A stretch of DNA of 64,000 nt from Megamerina dolium (Eukaryota > Arthropoda > Insecta > Diptera > Megamerinidae), in the NCBI GenBank assembly GCA_963854835.1, contig OY978526.1:43253140-43317139 (forward strand). Reading direction: 5' to 3'. How positions within the stretch are numbered: the first letter of the stretch is position 1; every line of letters begins with the position of its first letter. Of this stretch, positions 35,197 through 48,254 are shown in pieces. The notes beneath the pieces are model-generated. The model ran no database searches and was not told the DNA's origin. It saw nothing but the letters and a program-made list of their open reading frames with translations. Made by a program: the position numbers and the translations under genes.

Positions 35197-36473
35197 ATGG
35201 AGACCGAAAAGCATAATACGGAGAATGGCAATACAACAACAATAGCAGAGGGTGAAAGTTCAAAATGTATGAAACGGGACGCGAGTTGGCCGTCGGTGCT
35301 ATTTTACATACATTTGAATATACTTGGGCTCTATGGTATCTACGTGATGTTCACCAATGCTTCCCTGCTGACAATATTATTTAGTAAGTTAACACGAATA
35401 CTACGATAGATGCATATATACACTTGAATTACTTTTATTCTACCATCGTCACCAGCGTTCACGTTAACTTTCTTGGGTATTTTGGGTGCAACAGTTGGTG
35501 CACATAGATTATGGGCCCATCGCACATATAAAGCTGAAGCACCAATGCGAGTATTTTTGATGTTGTGCCAGACATTGGCAGGCCAGGTACTTATGCTATT
35601 ATTTCTACACCACTATGTTTCGTTAAAATAGTGTCTGTGTAGTCAAGACTCAAACCTATCGACTTATTTTTATTCACCATTGCACCGTATTTAGGGATCT
35701 ATATACAGATGGGTTCAAACACATCGTCTGCATCATCAGAAATTCCGTCAAGTGGAAGATCCATTCTATAGCGGAGAAAATTTTATCGCCGCCCATGTTC
35801 ATTCACAAATCATGGGTTTCACCTCAGAGCAAGAGAAACTTTTGAGCGAGGTGGATATGTCAGATTTGGAGGAGGATAAAGTCGTAATGTTCCAAAAAAA
35901 GTATGCACTGACAAACACACATGAGTTTTATCATACATACAATGTATTAATCTGTAATAATTTACATTTAGATTTTATTGGATTTTGTATTTCTTGCTAC
36001 ATGTACTGTTGCCCGTGAATGCACCACTCGAGTACTGGGGAGACTCATTTGCTGCTGCAATTTTTGTAACATTCTCATTACGTTATTTTATTGTATTAAA
36101 TGTCTGTTGGCTAATTAATTCGGCACATTTCATCTGGGGTTTGGACAAAAATTTCAAACCCTCCGATTCGAATACGGTCTTCTTCATTACGAAAAGCTAT
36201 TGGCCACAATATCATTATGTCCTGCCAAATGATTATCTAAGCGGTGAATTTGGCGACTACAGCAACGGTTTTCTTACAGCTATGATCCGTGTATTTGCCG
36301 CCTTGGATTTGGCTACGGATTTGCGTACAATAAGTTCGGTAGCCGTCCGAAATGGTCTTACTACAGCTGTTGAAACGGGCCGTCCAATTGTAGAGTGCAT
36401 ACATGAAGAGGTGGCTAAAGAAGCGGAATTAATGCCAAAGAATCATTTTCTCAATCGTAATAAGTTTTTGTAG
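35197..36473 (+). CDS. Divergent desaturase paralogue, probable pseudoenzyme
   Basis: Exons by my model are 35197-35383, 35456-35586, 35695-35900 and 35972-36473; all junctions are GT-AG and in phase, giving 341 aa. The fold is clearly acyl-CoA desaturase: LGLYGIYVMF first membrane segment, box I HRLWAH (79-84), box II HRLHH (116-120), VDMSDLEEDKVVMFQKK. Box III, which should be HNYHH after Trp, reads PQYHY (253-257), losing two of three histidines. The usual DPHN after box II is DPFY. In the NS-x-x-H motif the histidine has moved one position (NSAHF). Di-iron binding should therefore fail, yet the frame is fully open with a long C-terminal tail. It shares the 131-bp exon 2 with gene 1, 1.5 kb upstream, so it is an ancient tandem duplicate. 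It could have a scaffold or regulatory role; a recent pseudogene is less likely. Confidence 0.8.
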
Positions 36474-36624
36474 AAAATCAGAATATCTACATATGTATTT
36501 CTATTGTTTTATTCAATTACATAAGTACTCATGAATGTACTAAGTGATTTTATTATGTATTCATATGAATATATCCCATTCATCGCCTAAAAACCAGGGA
36601 ATATTAACTAAATAATATTAAATT

Positions 36625-36630
36625 AATAAA
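36625..36630 (+). terminator. Poly(A) signal of desaturase gene 2
   Basis: AATAAA about 150 bp after the stop codon, in an AT-rich 3' region. The only clear hexamer in the first 200 bp downstream. Confidence 0.5.
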
Positions 36631-36839
36631 CCTGTATAATTTGCAAATCGAATAGTTTTAATGTGATGCTTGATAAATAAACCACAATTTCATGGTATCG
36701 TAGGAAACTAAAGTGACATATGTAATATATTCAAAGAAAGTTTTCGTTTTTCTAGTTGGAATTGTAATGTTTGGAAGATATTTTATTAAATATTAATTTT
36801 TTTTTTCATTCCTCTTCAATCTTACCATTGCAACCGATT

Positions 36840-37000
36840 TTAATGGGATACAAAACGAATTGCAAGTACTCTTCGATAGCTGATGCCAGTTAGAAATCTC
36901 TTCGCTGAAGTATTTTAATCATCCAACGTAGTTCGGTCTACCTCTATGTTGGCGACTTCTATCGAATTTCGAGAACAATACATTCTTCCCTGGAGTGTGA
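36840..37000 (-). mobile_element. Decayed RTE-like LINE fragment, 3' end of ORF
   Basis: The sequence aligns by eye to 10885-11055 of the element at 10803-13244: GATGCCAGTTAGAAATCTC corresponds to GGCGCCAGTTAGAAATTCC, and TTCTTCCCTGGAGTGTGACC to TTCTTAGCTGGAGCGTGTTC. No reading frame survives. Confidence 0.55.
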
Positions 37001-37209
37001 CCATGAGCCCGATATGAGATCACCGGCTAAAAATTAACCTTGGTTTGTTTCATGAGGACTCCCGAAGTATTTTGGTATTTACTATAGTCGTCCGTGAGCT
37101 AGGCAGTTTTCAAAAGCCTCTAGATATATGAATTTTTGTAGAAAGTATTTCGCTACACTGCTTTCATCCAAACATAAGACCACAAAAAATTATTAAGTCA
37201 TTCTAAAAT

Positions 37210-38727
37210 GTCGCATATTTGTATCGTAATAAATAGTAATACGTACTAAGAATGAGATTTGAATTTGTTTGAAATTGTGAATTGTTTGTATATTGTGCTT
37301 TGAAAATTAAATTTAACGTTGGCCAAACATTTCACGCTAATACAAAATGGAACAACGTTGGGAAACCTCTAGTTCTGGTTGTAGGTTTGGTCGAGTAAAA
37401 TAAAACTGCATACTTGATATACAATAATTTAAAAAAGAAAAAGTTCGAATACCTTTTCATATATCTACTAATTACTCAATCTTCTTACTCTTTAACACAT
37501 GCATAAAAAAAAACAGAGATTAAAACTATTCCTTTTTTTTTTTTTTTTTTTTAAGAAAGAACAGAATATCCGCAACATATTGCTTAAACCAAATTTAAGA
37601 GTTTCGAAAATCTAACGTTAAGGGCATCTTGGTGTGAAGGAAATATATTTGCAATCAATGATCATTGAACACAAATTGAAACAAAAAACCTAGTGTAACT
37701 ATGCGAGAATCATAGCATAAAACAATAAAACAATGATTCATTGTATATACAGCCAGCCATGTAAAATATTAGCAATTAGGAATAAGTCATTGAAACATCT
37801 TAACCAGATAGAGTAGTCAATTTTAAAATTTTCAAGACAATGTTAATATAAACTTATCATTCGACACAATTTGACCAAATATTAGTATCTAGATTACCAA
37901 TGTTTTGTGTAATTCCTGTAGCAGCAGGCATTAATACGATCATCGCTCTAGCATTTTCTAGCAATGGCCGATATTTGGTAAATGCGTCCGCCAAACCCAA
38001 ATTATTTTTCAAGAAAATAAAAAATATATTTGATGAGTTGACGAAAAAGAATCCAATGAACTGAAGAATGTAAAGAAACGTAGAAGAGAAACAAGTAGAA
38101 TCTGAAGCCTTAACCTACATGAAACCATTGAACGTGTCAAATTCAAAAAGAGTTATATACAATAATTGGTACGCATTAATAGTAAAACCAATGAATAATC
38201 TATCCAAAGACTTATTTAATATTCCTCAAATAAATTGCATGCTATTTGGTAAATGAGCGCAGAATGTCTTCGAATACTTCATCTACAAAGTAAGATAAAC
38301 ACCTGGTACAAAAAATCATCCCTCAGATCATCTACTAATTGAAAAATACTATTATTGATTTCCTGACATCTACGAGCATACTAGATAAACAACAACTATG
38401 ACAATGACAATAACAATATGATGCTAGATTTGAACATTGTGCATTCAGATATATCCAACGAAAATGAAGATAACACCACAACTAAATTTTCCTAGGATTT
38501 ATATATTGATGGTCTTGCAAAAGAAAAACCAACAAATATGACAACTTCCAATAAGTAAAATAGCCAAATTCCAAGTTCAGAGACATTCCATTTTAGAAAA
38601 AATGTCCATTGCCAAAACTTACTGGATATATGTACGTATGAGCAAATTTGACTAACTCACCAGAACAACGAAGAAGACCAAATATTCAAAATGCAATAAT
38701 AATTAACGGTTAGAAAATACCAACGCA
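37210..38727. other. AT-rich stretch with decayed, unrecognised sequence
   Basis: The A-rich segment 37980-38560 has the texture of decayed coding (many short interrupted frames), but no motif was recognised. A long T run lies at about 37530-37552. Confidence 0.35.
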
Positions 38728-38880
38728 TTACTATTAAAAATATTACTAAAATGATTCTATATATTGCTATTATTACCACTTTTCGATTATTACTATTAAA
38801 ACTATTACTAAAATGATTCAAAATATTGCTATTATTACTATTTTTCGATTATAATACTATTAAAACTATTACTAAAAAAA
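38728..38880. repeat. Tandem repeat of about 62 bp, 2.5 copies
   Basis: Units starting TTACTATTAAA recur near 38729, 38790 and 38854. Each continues with ACTATTACTAAAATGATTC and TTGCTATTATTAC. The array abuts the left edge of the DINE-like copy at 38881. Confidence 0.75.
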
Positions 38881-40123
38881 TCTCCTTACAGTCGGCTGGG
38901 GCCCACCAAATTATACCCTGCATATGTAGATTTATATATAAAAAGTTTACACGAATATCCATATTTTTCTTTTATTTCCACTTTTCGAGAAACAATGTTT
39001 GCATATACTACTAATTTACACCCGAAACATACAATATACTTTGACGAAGTACTTTGTATGGTATGAGGGTTGTAAAAGGGATAATTTAAAGGATTTTAAG
39101 ATAATTCCGAGGCTTAGTATGGGAGCTATATAAAAAGTGAGCGTGGCTTACCTCTTTCTTGTAAATCCAATTAATTTTTCAATATTAATCCACACCTTAA
39201 ATTTGGTTGTCCTTCGTTGAATAGTTTATAAGTTATGGCGGTTAACATTTTTATTTAATCTCCTCAACATTGTATGGGAGCCCCAATAATAAGTGGGCCT
39301 GGTACGCCAGTTTATTTCCGACTACCATATTAACCTAAGTGTTAATTATGATTGTTCTAGACAGAAGGATGCAGAAGTTACAGCTATTTCAATTTAAAAG
39401 AAATTCGGTCATTTTGTATGGGGGCTACTATAAACAGTGGGCGTGGCGAGTCCGTTTCCTGTGAGTCTAGTTGCTCTTACCTTACCTTAAATCTGGTTGT
39501 TCTACGCTGAATAGTTTGCAAGTTATGTTTGATTTGCGCAACTTTGATGGGAGCCCCAAGAAAGAGTGGGCGTGGCACACCGATTTTTTTGCCAGATTAT
39601 TTTCGACTACCATAGTAATCTAAGTGCAGAATAGACATATTCTAGACATAAGATTGCAGAAGTTACAGCTGTTTCAATTTAAAAGAAGTACAGACACTTT
39701 GTATGGGAGCTACAATAAAAAGTAGGCGTGGATCGCCCATTTTTGGCAAGGTTATGTAGTAGTAGATTCTGTTGTCCCAGATGGTGTATTAAGTGAGTTA
39801 TAGCAATTTTGAAAATTCCGAGGTTATTCGCTTTGAATGCTTGGTGTGGGCGTGGCTATTCGCCGACCATGCCCAATATCAATCCCCTCCGTACCCTTGG
39901 ATCAAAGGTTACTTATGCCAAATTTCGTCAAAATAGCACAATATTTACTCAAGTTATCGTGCGAACCAGCCAGGTGACAGACAGACGGACGGACGGATGG
40001 ACGGACGGACATCGTTAAATAGAAAATTTAAGCGACGCTCATCACGAATATATATCTATATCTATATCTCCGGATATTCCTTCAAGTGGTCACATATTGC
40101 ATATTGCATTATGCAGGGTATAA
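38881..40123 (-). mobile_element. DINE-1/HINE-like element, copy D
   Basis: On the minus strand it starts at about 40123 with TTATACCCTGCATAATGCAA and has the tetranucleotide GTCC run at about 39977-40010. It ends at the inverted TATACCC (about 38911-38923) and hairpin region (GTCGGCTGGGGCCCAC, one arm mutated). It is about 1.24 kb, not interrupted, and encodes nothing. Confidence 0.7.
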
Positions 40124-41440
40124 TTATATTAACTATTATTAGTGTCATACTAATTGATTATTATGTAATAAAATTATACCATTATTATATTAATATTAAT
40201 AATATTAATTATGATTAATTTAGATTTTTGATAGAATAGAAATTAAACAAATATCATAATTATCATAATCATGATTTGTAGGAAATGCTGATTAGCATTT
40301 AATAGGTAAGTAGTATTTAAATTTGTTTGAAGTAAATCAGGGAATCAATGGCAGTCAATCCATAATGATAAAAATATTTTGTATACATTCTGCACAGAAG
40401 GTGAATATATTAAAATCGTAATCAAAACAAAACAAAGAAATAAAAACACTTCCACCCTCCCCCATACAATCCTCCAATCAACATATATTCATATATTGTG
40501 GACACATGCAAAATCAATTTGTCGCTTTTGTTGTTCCAAATTTTTATTTCTTCATATAATCAATCAAGTAAATAGCAAAATCCACATATGTGTATATAAA
40601 AGGAGCCTTGCCACATAAAAATCAATATTATTTTGCTATGTTAATTTACATCATTTGCTCTTCAGGTCATGGCATTGCTCTCTCAAAATCTCTGTATTCT
40701 ACAACTCGTTAAGTGACCCTCATAGTTGTAATCAGAAATAAGCTCAAAAGCCAAATTAGGACTTCTCTGGTATTTCACGTTCTCTGTTAGAATTCAAATG
40801 TGTGTGGTGAATTTTGTGAGCTTTAACCTATAGCTTTTAGTGCAGCTTCTTCTTCAGTTTGTTTTTATTTTGAAATCACATATAGATGTCGTAGAGCAAA
40901 CTAAACACAATGTACATAAAAATTATTTCAAAAATGGAGTTAGCTACTATTAGAGTATTTGATCGATGCTATCACATTGGTTAAATTCGTTTGCTTCTTG
41001 AAACCCCAGCATACTAAATTTACACATTGAATTATCAACCTACATCACGAAAAGGAATTCTATTTGAATAATGTGAATTTCCCCTCATGTGCTCGTTATG
41101 GCTGTCAATCTACAAAATATATTTATATATATATGAACAAATATCGATGTTCTTTTAACATTTATACTTTATTTGTTTTATTCAATTGAATTCTCATTTT
41201 CCCTTTGACTCTGAATGTAATACGCAATATCTGTACATCAATATACAACTACAAAGAATTGTTGATTTTTAAAATTAACATGTGCAATTGTCAACTTATA
41301 AGAATTTTTATGTTTTATCTAATTTAGAATACCAATATATGTACATAATTAATATATATTTGTACATATCGGTATGGGTGCATTTGAAATTTGCACGTTC
41401 AATGTGCACAGTGAAGATCATGTTTTGGGGTGTATCCATT
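40124..41440. other. AT-rich stretch, nothing recognised
   Basis: No repeat-family similarity or conserved coding found. Confidence 0.4.
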
Positions 41441-41442
41441 CA

Positions 41443-41900
41443 AATATCGGGTGTTCCTTTAAGAGCTTGAGAACTTTGAACCAAAATAAATGAAAGAAAT
41501 AGTATTGGAATGAAATATTTTTATTTTAATCTGTTAGATAATTTCATGCAATTTATTTTTTAAATATAATATCGGGCATATGTCCACCACGGCCACGAGT
41601 TACATGTTCCATGCCATCAGTCCAATGTTTCACTACTTTTTTCGATAAATCTGGCCGTATTTCGTCAATGGTGGCTTGAGTATTGGCTTCCAATTGGAAT
41701 TGCTGGTTTGTTGTTATAAACCAATAACTTAACATAGTACCATAAAAAGTAGTCAAGAGGTGTTAAATCCACGAACGAGAAGGACGATTAACTGGACCGC
41801 CTCTGGAAAGAAAATTGTCATCAAATAGAATAGTTGTATGCCTACCAATAAGAAATCGCCCAGTAAAGACGCCTACCAGGATGATCATATTGTGTCTGTT
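41443..41900 (-). mobile_element. Mariner-like element, 3' half
   Basis: The plus-strand end CGGGTGTTCCTTTAAGAGC resembles a mariner-like terminus. The minus-strand frames read RGGPVNRPSRSWI-stop-HLLTTFYGTML and then the 67-codon frame 41756-41553 ending WTDGMEHVTRGRGGHMPDIIFKK. This corresponds to the region of the third catalytic residue (the PPRSCDLTPLDYFLWG-type block) through the C-terminus of mariner-like transposases. It is decayed, and the 5' half is absent. Confidence 0.65.
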
Positions 41901-43864
41901 CTGCAGTAACTATTGATAATGAAGATTTTTTGTAACATTTTCATATTATTATAATATCGATATCATGTCAGTATTACATAGATATTTTAAAATCAGATGA
42001 ACACTGTACAAAAACTATCGATTTATATCACAAAATTTACAACCGTAAGTTTTGTGAGATAAATTATGAAGAACGCATCAGAATGCCGTAACAATATTTA
42101 TATAAGAGATCGCTTTGAACCTGAAAAAAAACTCATGTCGTATTAGTAGATTCTATGTATATGGAGTGAATTGTGAACAATTTTAGCTTTAATTTGAGAC
42201 TAAATCTGTCTGCATCAATACAATGGACTAGATACGATCTCATCAGAAAAGTACCATCCATGACCATGATAGAGTCAGAATCATATTGTAGTATAGAAAT
42301 AGGAGTATGGCAAGGAATGTTAAGCGAACAAGAAAAACAAAAGAGACGAGCTCTCTTCGTAAGCCATCCAGAGTTAAGACCATCTAAACTGCTGTTGGGC
42401 AACTATAACTGCAAAAGATTTGAATTTGGAATTGCTTTAAACAGGACACAACAATGCTAGATCCAGTCAAAATTCTAGTATTTCTAAGAGTATGGGCCGT
42501 GGATTCTAACCCCGACTATGACAACTTTATTATTGAAAAGATAAGATATATAACGACGATGGTAATATCACAAACTTTTACCGAAGTAATATTGAAGGTC
42601 ATTTTCTCATGGGGATGCAGTCTATTACAAAAATTGTACTATTTGGTTGGTAATTCCAAATGGCGTCTTCGTTGATTTAACCCAGGAAATCTATATGTAT
42701 TTTTTACATACATACAATTATATTGTATGTATATTTACTTTCATACATACGAAGATTACACACAAAATTTAACAAACAAAGGTGTAAATAATATTATAAA
42801 AATATTTTTTGAAGTTTCGGATTGGCAAATATACCTACATGCATACTCGTATTAACAATTCCCATAAAATACATAGCCAATATTTTGTCACCATATGACA
42901 ACGCACATAATCACACATAGTGAAGAATAAACAGAATTGATTGTGATATATCTTTAAATAATATTCACATCAACACCACACACACACACGCTCGTAGGTC
43001 AATGCAAATTGCATATTCTTATTTATAAGTTTTATGGATCAACAATAATTTCTCTGTGTATGTAGTGTACCTTGTACAATTGAGTACATATACCTCATAT
43101 ACTCATATACATAAATAGCATTTACATACAATCCTTTTATTTACACATTTAATTAGATTTTGCAATTAATGCGTTGCGTTCACTAATAACAAGCTCTCAA
43201 AAGAATAGAGAAAAAATTTTAAATTAAAAAAAGTAAAAAAGATAAAAGGCTTCAATTACAATATTTGTATGGGACTCAGATGATATGTGATGACTTAGTT
43301 TAAGTTTGAAAACATTTTGAAAAACGACAATATGCCGCCAATTTGAATTGGCCTGTTAATTGTGCATGAATTGACTAATGATAAAAGCAATACATGCATA
43401 CGAGTATTGTCAAGAGTTTTCAACAACGTATTTGATTGGTTGCTTGATCGCACAAATAAAATTATCACTTTAATGCAATATTTACACGTAGAGTCGGTAC
43501 ATATGATACATGCATATGTATACACTTAAAATATTGATCCAATATTTAGTTCTTCAATCACACATTAACAGCAATAACAAAAGCTACAGTAAATTAACTT
43601 CAAAATCATCAAATAATCATAATTTGTATTTACCAAATCAAGCTGATGATATTGATTTTATTTTATTTCAGTTTTTGCTGTCTAATGTTATTATTATAGG
43701 AAAATAAATTTCATGTACTATTGTATTATATTTAATGAACTTTATGATGCAAATATTTGTTTACCCAACTATTTGTTTAGTACTTAATTATTATTATTTT
43801 TTTTTTACAATAACTATTAATTGAAAATTTAATTTGCGACATTATTATCTAGCATTTCCGGGGT
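41901..43864. other. AT-rich stretch with two unidentified short open frames
   Basis: 42173-42460 (95 codons) and 42454-42675 (73 codons) overlap by 7 bp and read as mixed-composition protein, but I recognise no motif and see no splice partners. The rest is AT-rich with CA/TA runs. Confidence 0.3.
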
Positions 43865-43878
43865 AAGTACGATTACAA

Positions 43879-44748
43879 CTCACAAGCTGGCATTTAAGTG
43901 AATGGCACTAACATCAATAATATCCGATATGCAGACGACACCACGCTTGTCGCTGACAGTCTTAATGGCCTTCAATCACTGTTGGACGATGTTCCGCTGT
44001 GCAGCAAAAAATAAATGTCAACAAAACAAAGTATATGATTGTTGAACAGTTAAAATTGCAGTTGAAAATGCAAATGTAGAGCGAGTGAAAAATTTCAAAT
44101 ATGTAGGCTGTTGGATTAATGATGATTGGGATCCAACAAAAGAAATAAGAGCCCGTATAGAAGCTGCAAGAGCAAGTTTTTACGAATTTAGAAAAGTCTT
44201 TAGCAATCATGACTTTAACGTGCATCTGAAAATGCGATTCATTAAATGTTAAGTACGATCCGTTCTACTTTATGGCATGGAGATATGGACTATTAAAACC
44301 ACAGACTTAAATATATTAGAAGCATTCGAAATGTGGATTTATCGCAAAATTTTAAAAATACCTTGGACAGATAGAGTGACTAATACAGAAGTATTGCGGC
44401 GAATCCAAAGAAATCGGCAGCTGGTTGTAAATATAAAGCGCAGGAAGTCAGCATACCTGGGCCACATTATGAGAAATGATATGTACTATATACTGCAACT
44501 AATATTGCAGGGAAAAATAGATGGGAAAAGTGGAATTGACAGAAAACAACTTTCTTGGTTAAGGTATATAAGGCATTGGACCGTAATCAAGGACCTAGGA
44601 ACACTATTAACAACTGCAAGGGATAGGGATATATATCATGAAATTGTAACACAAATAAACTAACAAAAAGGAAAACAAAAAATTATAATTATGTAATGTA
44701 AACTTGTATGATCGCCAACATTCGGAATCGAATTGGCAAATAAAGAAG
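43879..44748 (+). mobile_element. 5'-truncated non-LTR retrotransposon with 14-bp target-site duplication
   Basis: Perfect direct repeats AAGTACGATTACAA at 43865-43878 and 44749-44762 bracket an 870-bp insertion. Its 3' end is AAATAAAGAAG with no long poly(A). It holds only the RT active-site block onwards. Confidence 0.8.
43897..44663 (+). pseudogene. Reverse transcriptase C-terminal fragment, broken
   Basis: Begins near NGTNINNIRYADDTTLVADS, with the catalytic YADD. After a frameshift near 44008-44080 it continues VERVKNFKYVGCWINDDWDP and RARIEAARASFYEFRKVF to a TAA stop at about 44248-44250. The frame then resumes as 44277-44663 (LLYGMEIWTIKTT, MWIYRKILKIPWTDRVTN, LGHIMRNDMYYILQLILQGKIDGK), a typical LINE ORF2 C-terminal region. 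It is a different family from the element at 10803-13244. Confidence 0.8.
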
Positions 44749-44762
44749 AAGTACGATTACAA

Positions 44763-46435
44763 TAGAATGCAATGACATTAATTATCCATTACCAAGCCTA
44801 GTCAGGGATTGAAGTTGTTTATATATACAATACATATATATTTTTTATTAAGGATCTTTATGCTCTTTGTCATATACACACTCGAAATCTCAAGAGTAGT
44901 ACTTGCTCGTCCCAGCACTATGGCCACGATTGATTTATTGTGCAGGAACTTCTTAAAAAGTGTTTTTTTAATTGTAAATTTAAATTGATTACTATCACTC
45001 GATCTTTCAATGTAAATGGAAAATAACTTGAAATTGGCACTAAAGGAATTTTGCAATAATTTTATAAAAATCAATGACCACTGGCTTCAAGCCTGCCAAT
45101 TTTGAACAAATTCTCCGAAACCAGAAGATTTTCGAGAATAAAATACAATTATTAGGGTCATTTTATTAATACTATGTTGAGTGGCCGGTGTACACGACAC
45201 TTCGAATGAAGTGGCTTTTGTGTGATAAATTTTTAGTAGTCTGGAATCCTTTTGTACAGAATATGGATACTTAAAATTTCCTTTTTAACGAAGAAGTGCG
45301 AAAAAAATGTCGAAATTTACAGTAGAATTTAAAAAAATCCTGTCAATTTCCATTTTGATTCCTGATTGATTGATATGTCAAAAATCATACACGCTACAAC
45401 AATTCTAGAACAAAAATATGATTTTTAAAATGGTTCAAAACATAATTTTCGACAAAAACGTTGCAATTTTGTGCAAAAATAACAGACTTTTTTGGAGCCA
45501 CAAAGTCATTCAAGTTTTCTTTGTAGAGAACTATGAAAAAAAAGGGACACTATGGCCGGAACCTATATTAAATATATTTGACTAGATACACATTTCATAC
45601 AAATAAAGAACAACTTATGTAGACGTCAAATTGCATGATAGTGATGATAAATAAAGTTATTTACAATTCTCATTAAACTGTGAAAACTGTTAAAAATCTT
45701 GGAATTATTAATTTTCTGCCACATATATACGAGTTATATGAGTATGTATTCACATAAAAATAATCATTTAAAAAAAATATGTAAATGTTTTATTTATCAA
45801 TTTTTAACGGACCCTTTTGACATTGTTGTATGTTATGTACAACTCTACAAATTTATGAATATTTATGAAATAATTTCAAGATATTCCTCACTTGTACTTC
45901 ATGCATATTTACTTAATGTACATACTCGAATATTGTACGATATATGTACATACTCGTATATGCAAACAATGCAAATATTATATGAACGGACTGGTGAATG
46001 TGTACGTGAATAAATTCGTATGCAGGCACATAACTGGGCAAAGGTATGAAGTTTTGTTAAAATATAAGAAATTTGAACATACTCTGTTCCTATGTGTTTG
46101 TAAGATAAAATATGCTATTATAGAGAAGTAATATCGAATGCAATTTGACATCAATTGATCTTTACAAATATCAAAAGCGATGAGTAACATCAAGGTAAAA
46201 CCCTATTTGTATGTTAGTACATATCCATTATATATACCCAGTAGGAAAGTAACTCTTATATTACCTATTAGTTACTCGGTGTACGTGTTATCGAAGATTG
46301 CATGGACCATGTTTAAAAAGGCACTTTTACTTATCAACATCTGTATATTTGTGATTAGTTTTCTTCGTACATTTTTCTAAATACTGTAGAATATCGACCA
46401 GCAATGTCTCTTGTATAAATCATATATTTATACCA
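44763..46435. other. AT-rich stretch, nothing recognised
   Basis: Short ORFs with biased composition only. Confidence 0.4.
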
Positions 46436-46439
46436 ATAT

Positions 46440-46915
46440 CAAATGTCAACGTATTGTCGTAGCATTGTGCGTGAACCAACTTTAGTTGATGTGAAAAAAA
46501 TGGATTAAAAAGAATTTCGTGTGTTGAAGCAAAGGTTATGCTTGATAAACACGAAGAAAATCAATTGTTGAGAAGTGGTTTGCAAAGCAAACGAGGCGAA
46601 ACGAACATCAAAAAAGTCCACAAAATTATTTAAAATTGATCGAGATAGCCGAGGCAATAATGATATCAAAAGAACATGTTGGATATATCGTGCATGAATA
46701 TTTGGACAAAAAGAAGAACGTCCTGATGCTTCGGAGCAATGTCTAGCAATATTCAACCGCAATAAACACGAAATTTTCCGTCGATATGTTACAATGGATG
46801 AAACATGGCTACATCACTACGCTCCAGAGTACAATCAGCTATAATCGTTCTATCAGCATCAAAGGCAACTGTATTGAAAAATAAAAGTAGTATGTTGGCT
46901 TACTAACTTTTCAGC
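46440..46915 (+). mobile_element. Decayed mariner transposon
   Basis: Broken plus-strand frames contain RIVEKWFAK-like sequence and IEIAEAIMISKEHVGYIVHEYLD. The most conserved block is EQCLAIFNRNKHEIFRRYVT MDETWLHHYAPEYNQ, which includes the first catalytic Asp of mariner (DD34D). The end reads ACTTTTCAGCCCAAC, resembling the terminus of the mariner at 19318-19708. Deletions and stops make it inactive. Confidence 0.75.
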
Positions 46916-46919
46916 CCAA

Positions 46920-48250
46920 CTGTTAAATATATTGTAATTGTACTGTTAAGTAAATTGTACCACACAAAGTAATTTTCAACGAATCCAACTAATCTTTTTC
47001 ATAAAATGCAGCCAGGACTCGAAAACAGCATATGTTGTAGGCTAAATTTTTGACATAAACCAGTTCGAAAATTTAATGTTTAATGTTTTTGATAGCGTGT
47101 TTGATTCAAATGGATAATTGGATAATTTTAATTGTTTTTAATTTTCGGTCCAATAAATGCCGCAGTTACTAACGGACATATGTATGGACAGTGAACTCAA
47201 TAAATCGGAGTTGTACCATCCAACATTCACTTTTTTTATTCAAAAAATCCTCTAAAGTGGTTTATTTAACTCTTTTAACATTGGACCTTAAGTCCAATAT
47301 TAAATTAACATTACTTGTTGCTTCTCTCACTAATATTCTATTTTCGTTGTTCGCCATTATACGTGGTGTATTATAACGACGTATTCTTTTAAGTAGCCCC
47401 TTTGACTATGGCCCTGTTGCTTGTGTATGTATTTATAATGTAGTAATACATAAATGATTTGACAGAAAATATTTGCGCTGAAGCACTTGAGAGATTTTTT
47501 TTTTTTTTTTGTAAATTATTTTGCAACAGAGAACTAAAAATAAAATTAAATCGAAGTGTTCAAATCATTAGTATATTAAGTACTTGCATTTTCTGACAAG
47601 TCATTTTACAAGAATATAACGAACGTATAGTAAAATAGTATGTATGTAAATGTGTATGTTGAAACTTTTTGTAAACGTACAAGTATGCTTAGCCTATTTC
47701 AAAAAGTCATTAAGATGAAATAAAAAAATATACAATTTCTGTACCCGCCGCAATTACAGAAATGACAATAAAAATATATTGTAGAAAACTACAATGGCGG
47801 CGATGTACAATATACGTGTTCATGTAATTACATACATACAAGTATGTACAATAAAATATGGTTGATGTTTTTTATTTATTTTGAGACGATTAACCCTCCA
47901 GTGCATCTAAATTCAAATTACATTTGAGTCGTTTGTGTTTCAATGTATTTATATATCCTGTACAGCCTTTAATAGACATCTATTGTCAAAAATATAACAC
48001 ATAATCGCATAATCGAATTTCTTTGCAAAATTTACAAAATGTTTATTTTTGAAAATGACGGAATATTCGAATATTTCCCATATTTTCCTGCTTTTCCTGG
48101 TATTGTTGTTATTAGTTATTCTTTAAAAAATGTATAACTTTGGCCCAAATGCGAGTTTATACTAGGAGATAATCTGGCTTTTAAACTACCTGACCCACTG
48201 GATCTAATCTGCGTATAATGCGTGTAAATGGCTATTAAAAGAGTAGCATC
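46920..48250. other. AT-rich stretch, nothing recognised
   Basis: Poly-T and TA-rich; no conserved coding or repeat family. Confidence 0.4.
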
Positions 48251-48254
48251 CTGA

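Noticed and set aside
42173..42675. Two overlapping ORFs considered as a small host gene
   Set aside because: No motif, splice partner or family similarity could be found; left as an unidentified stretch.
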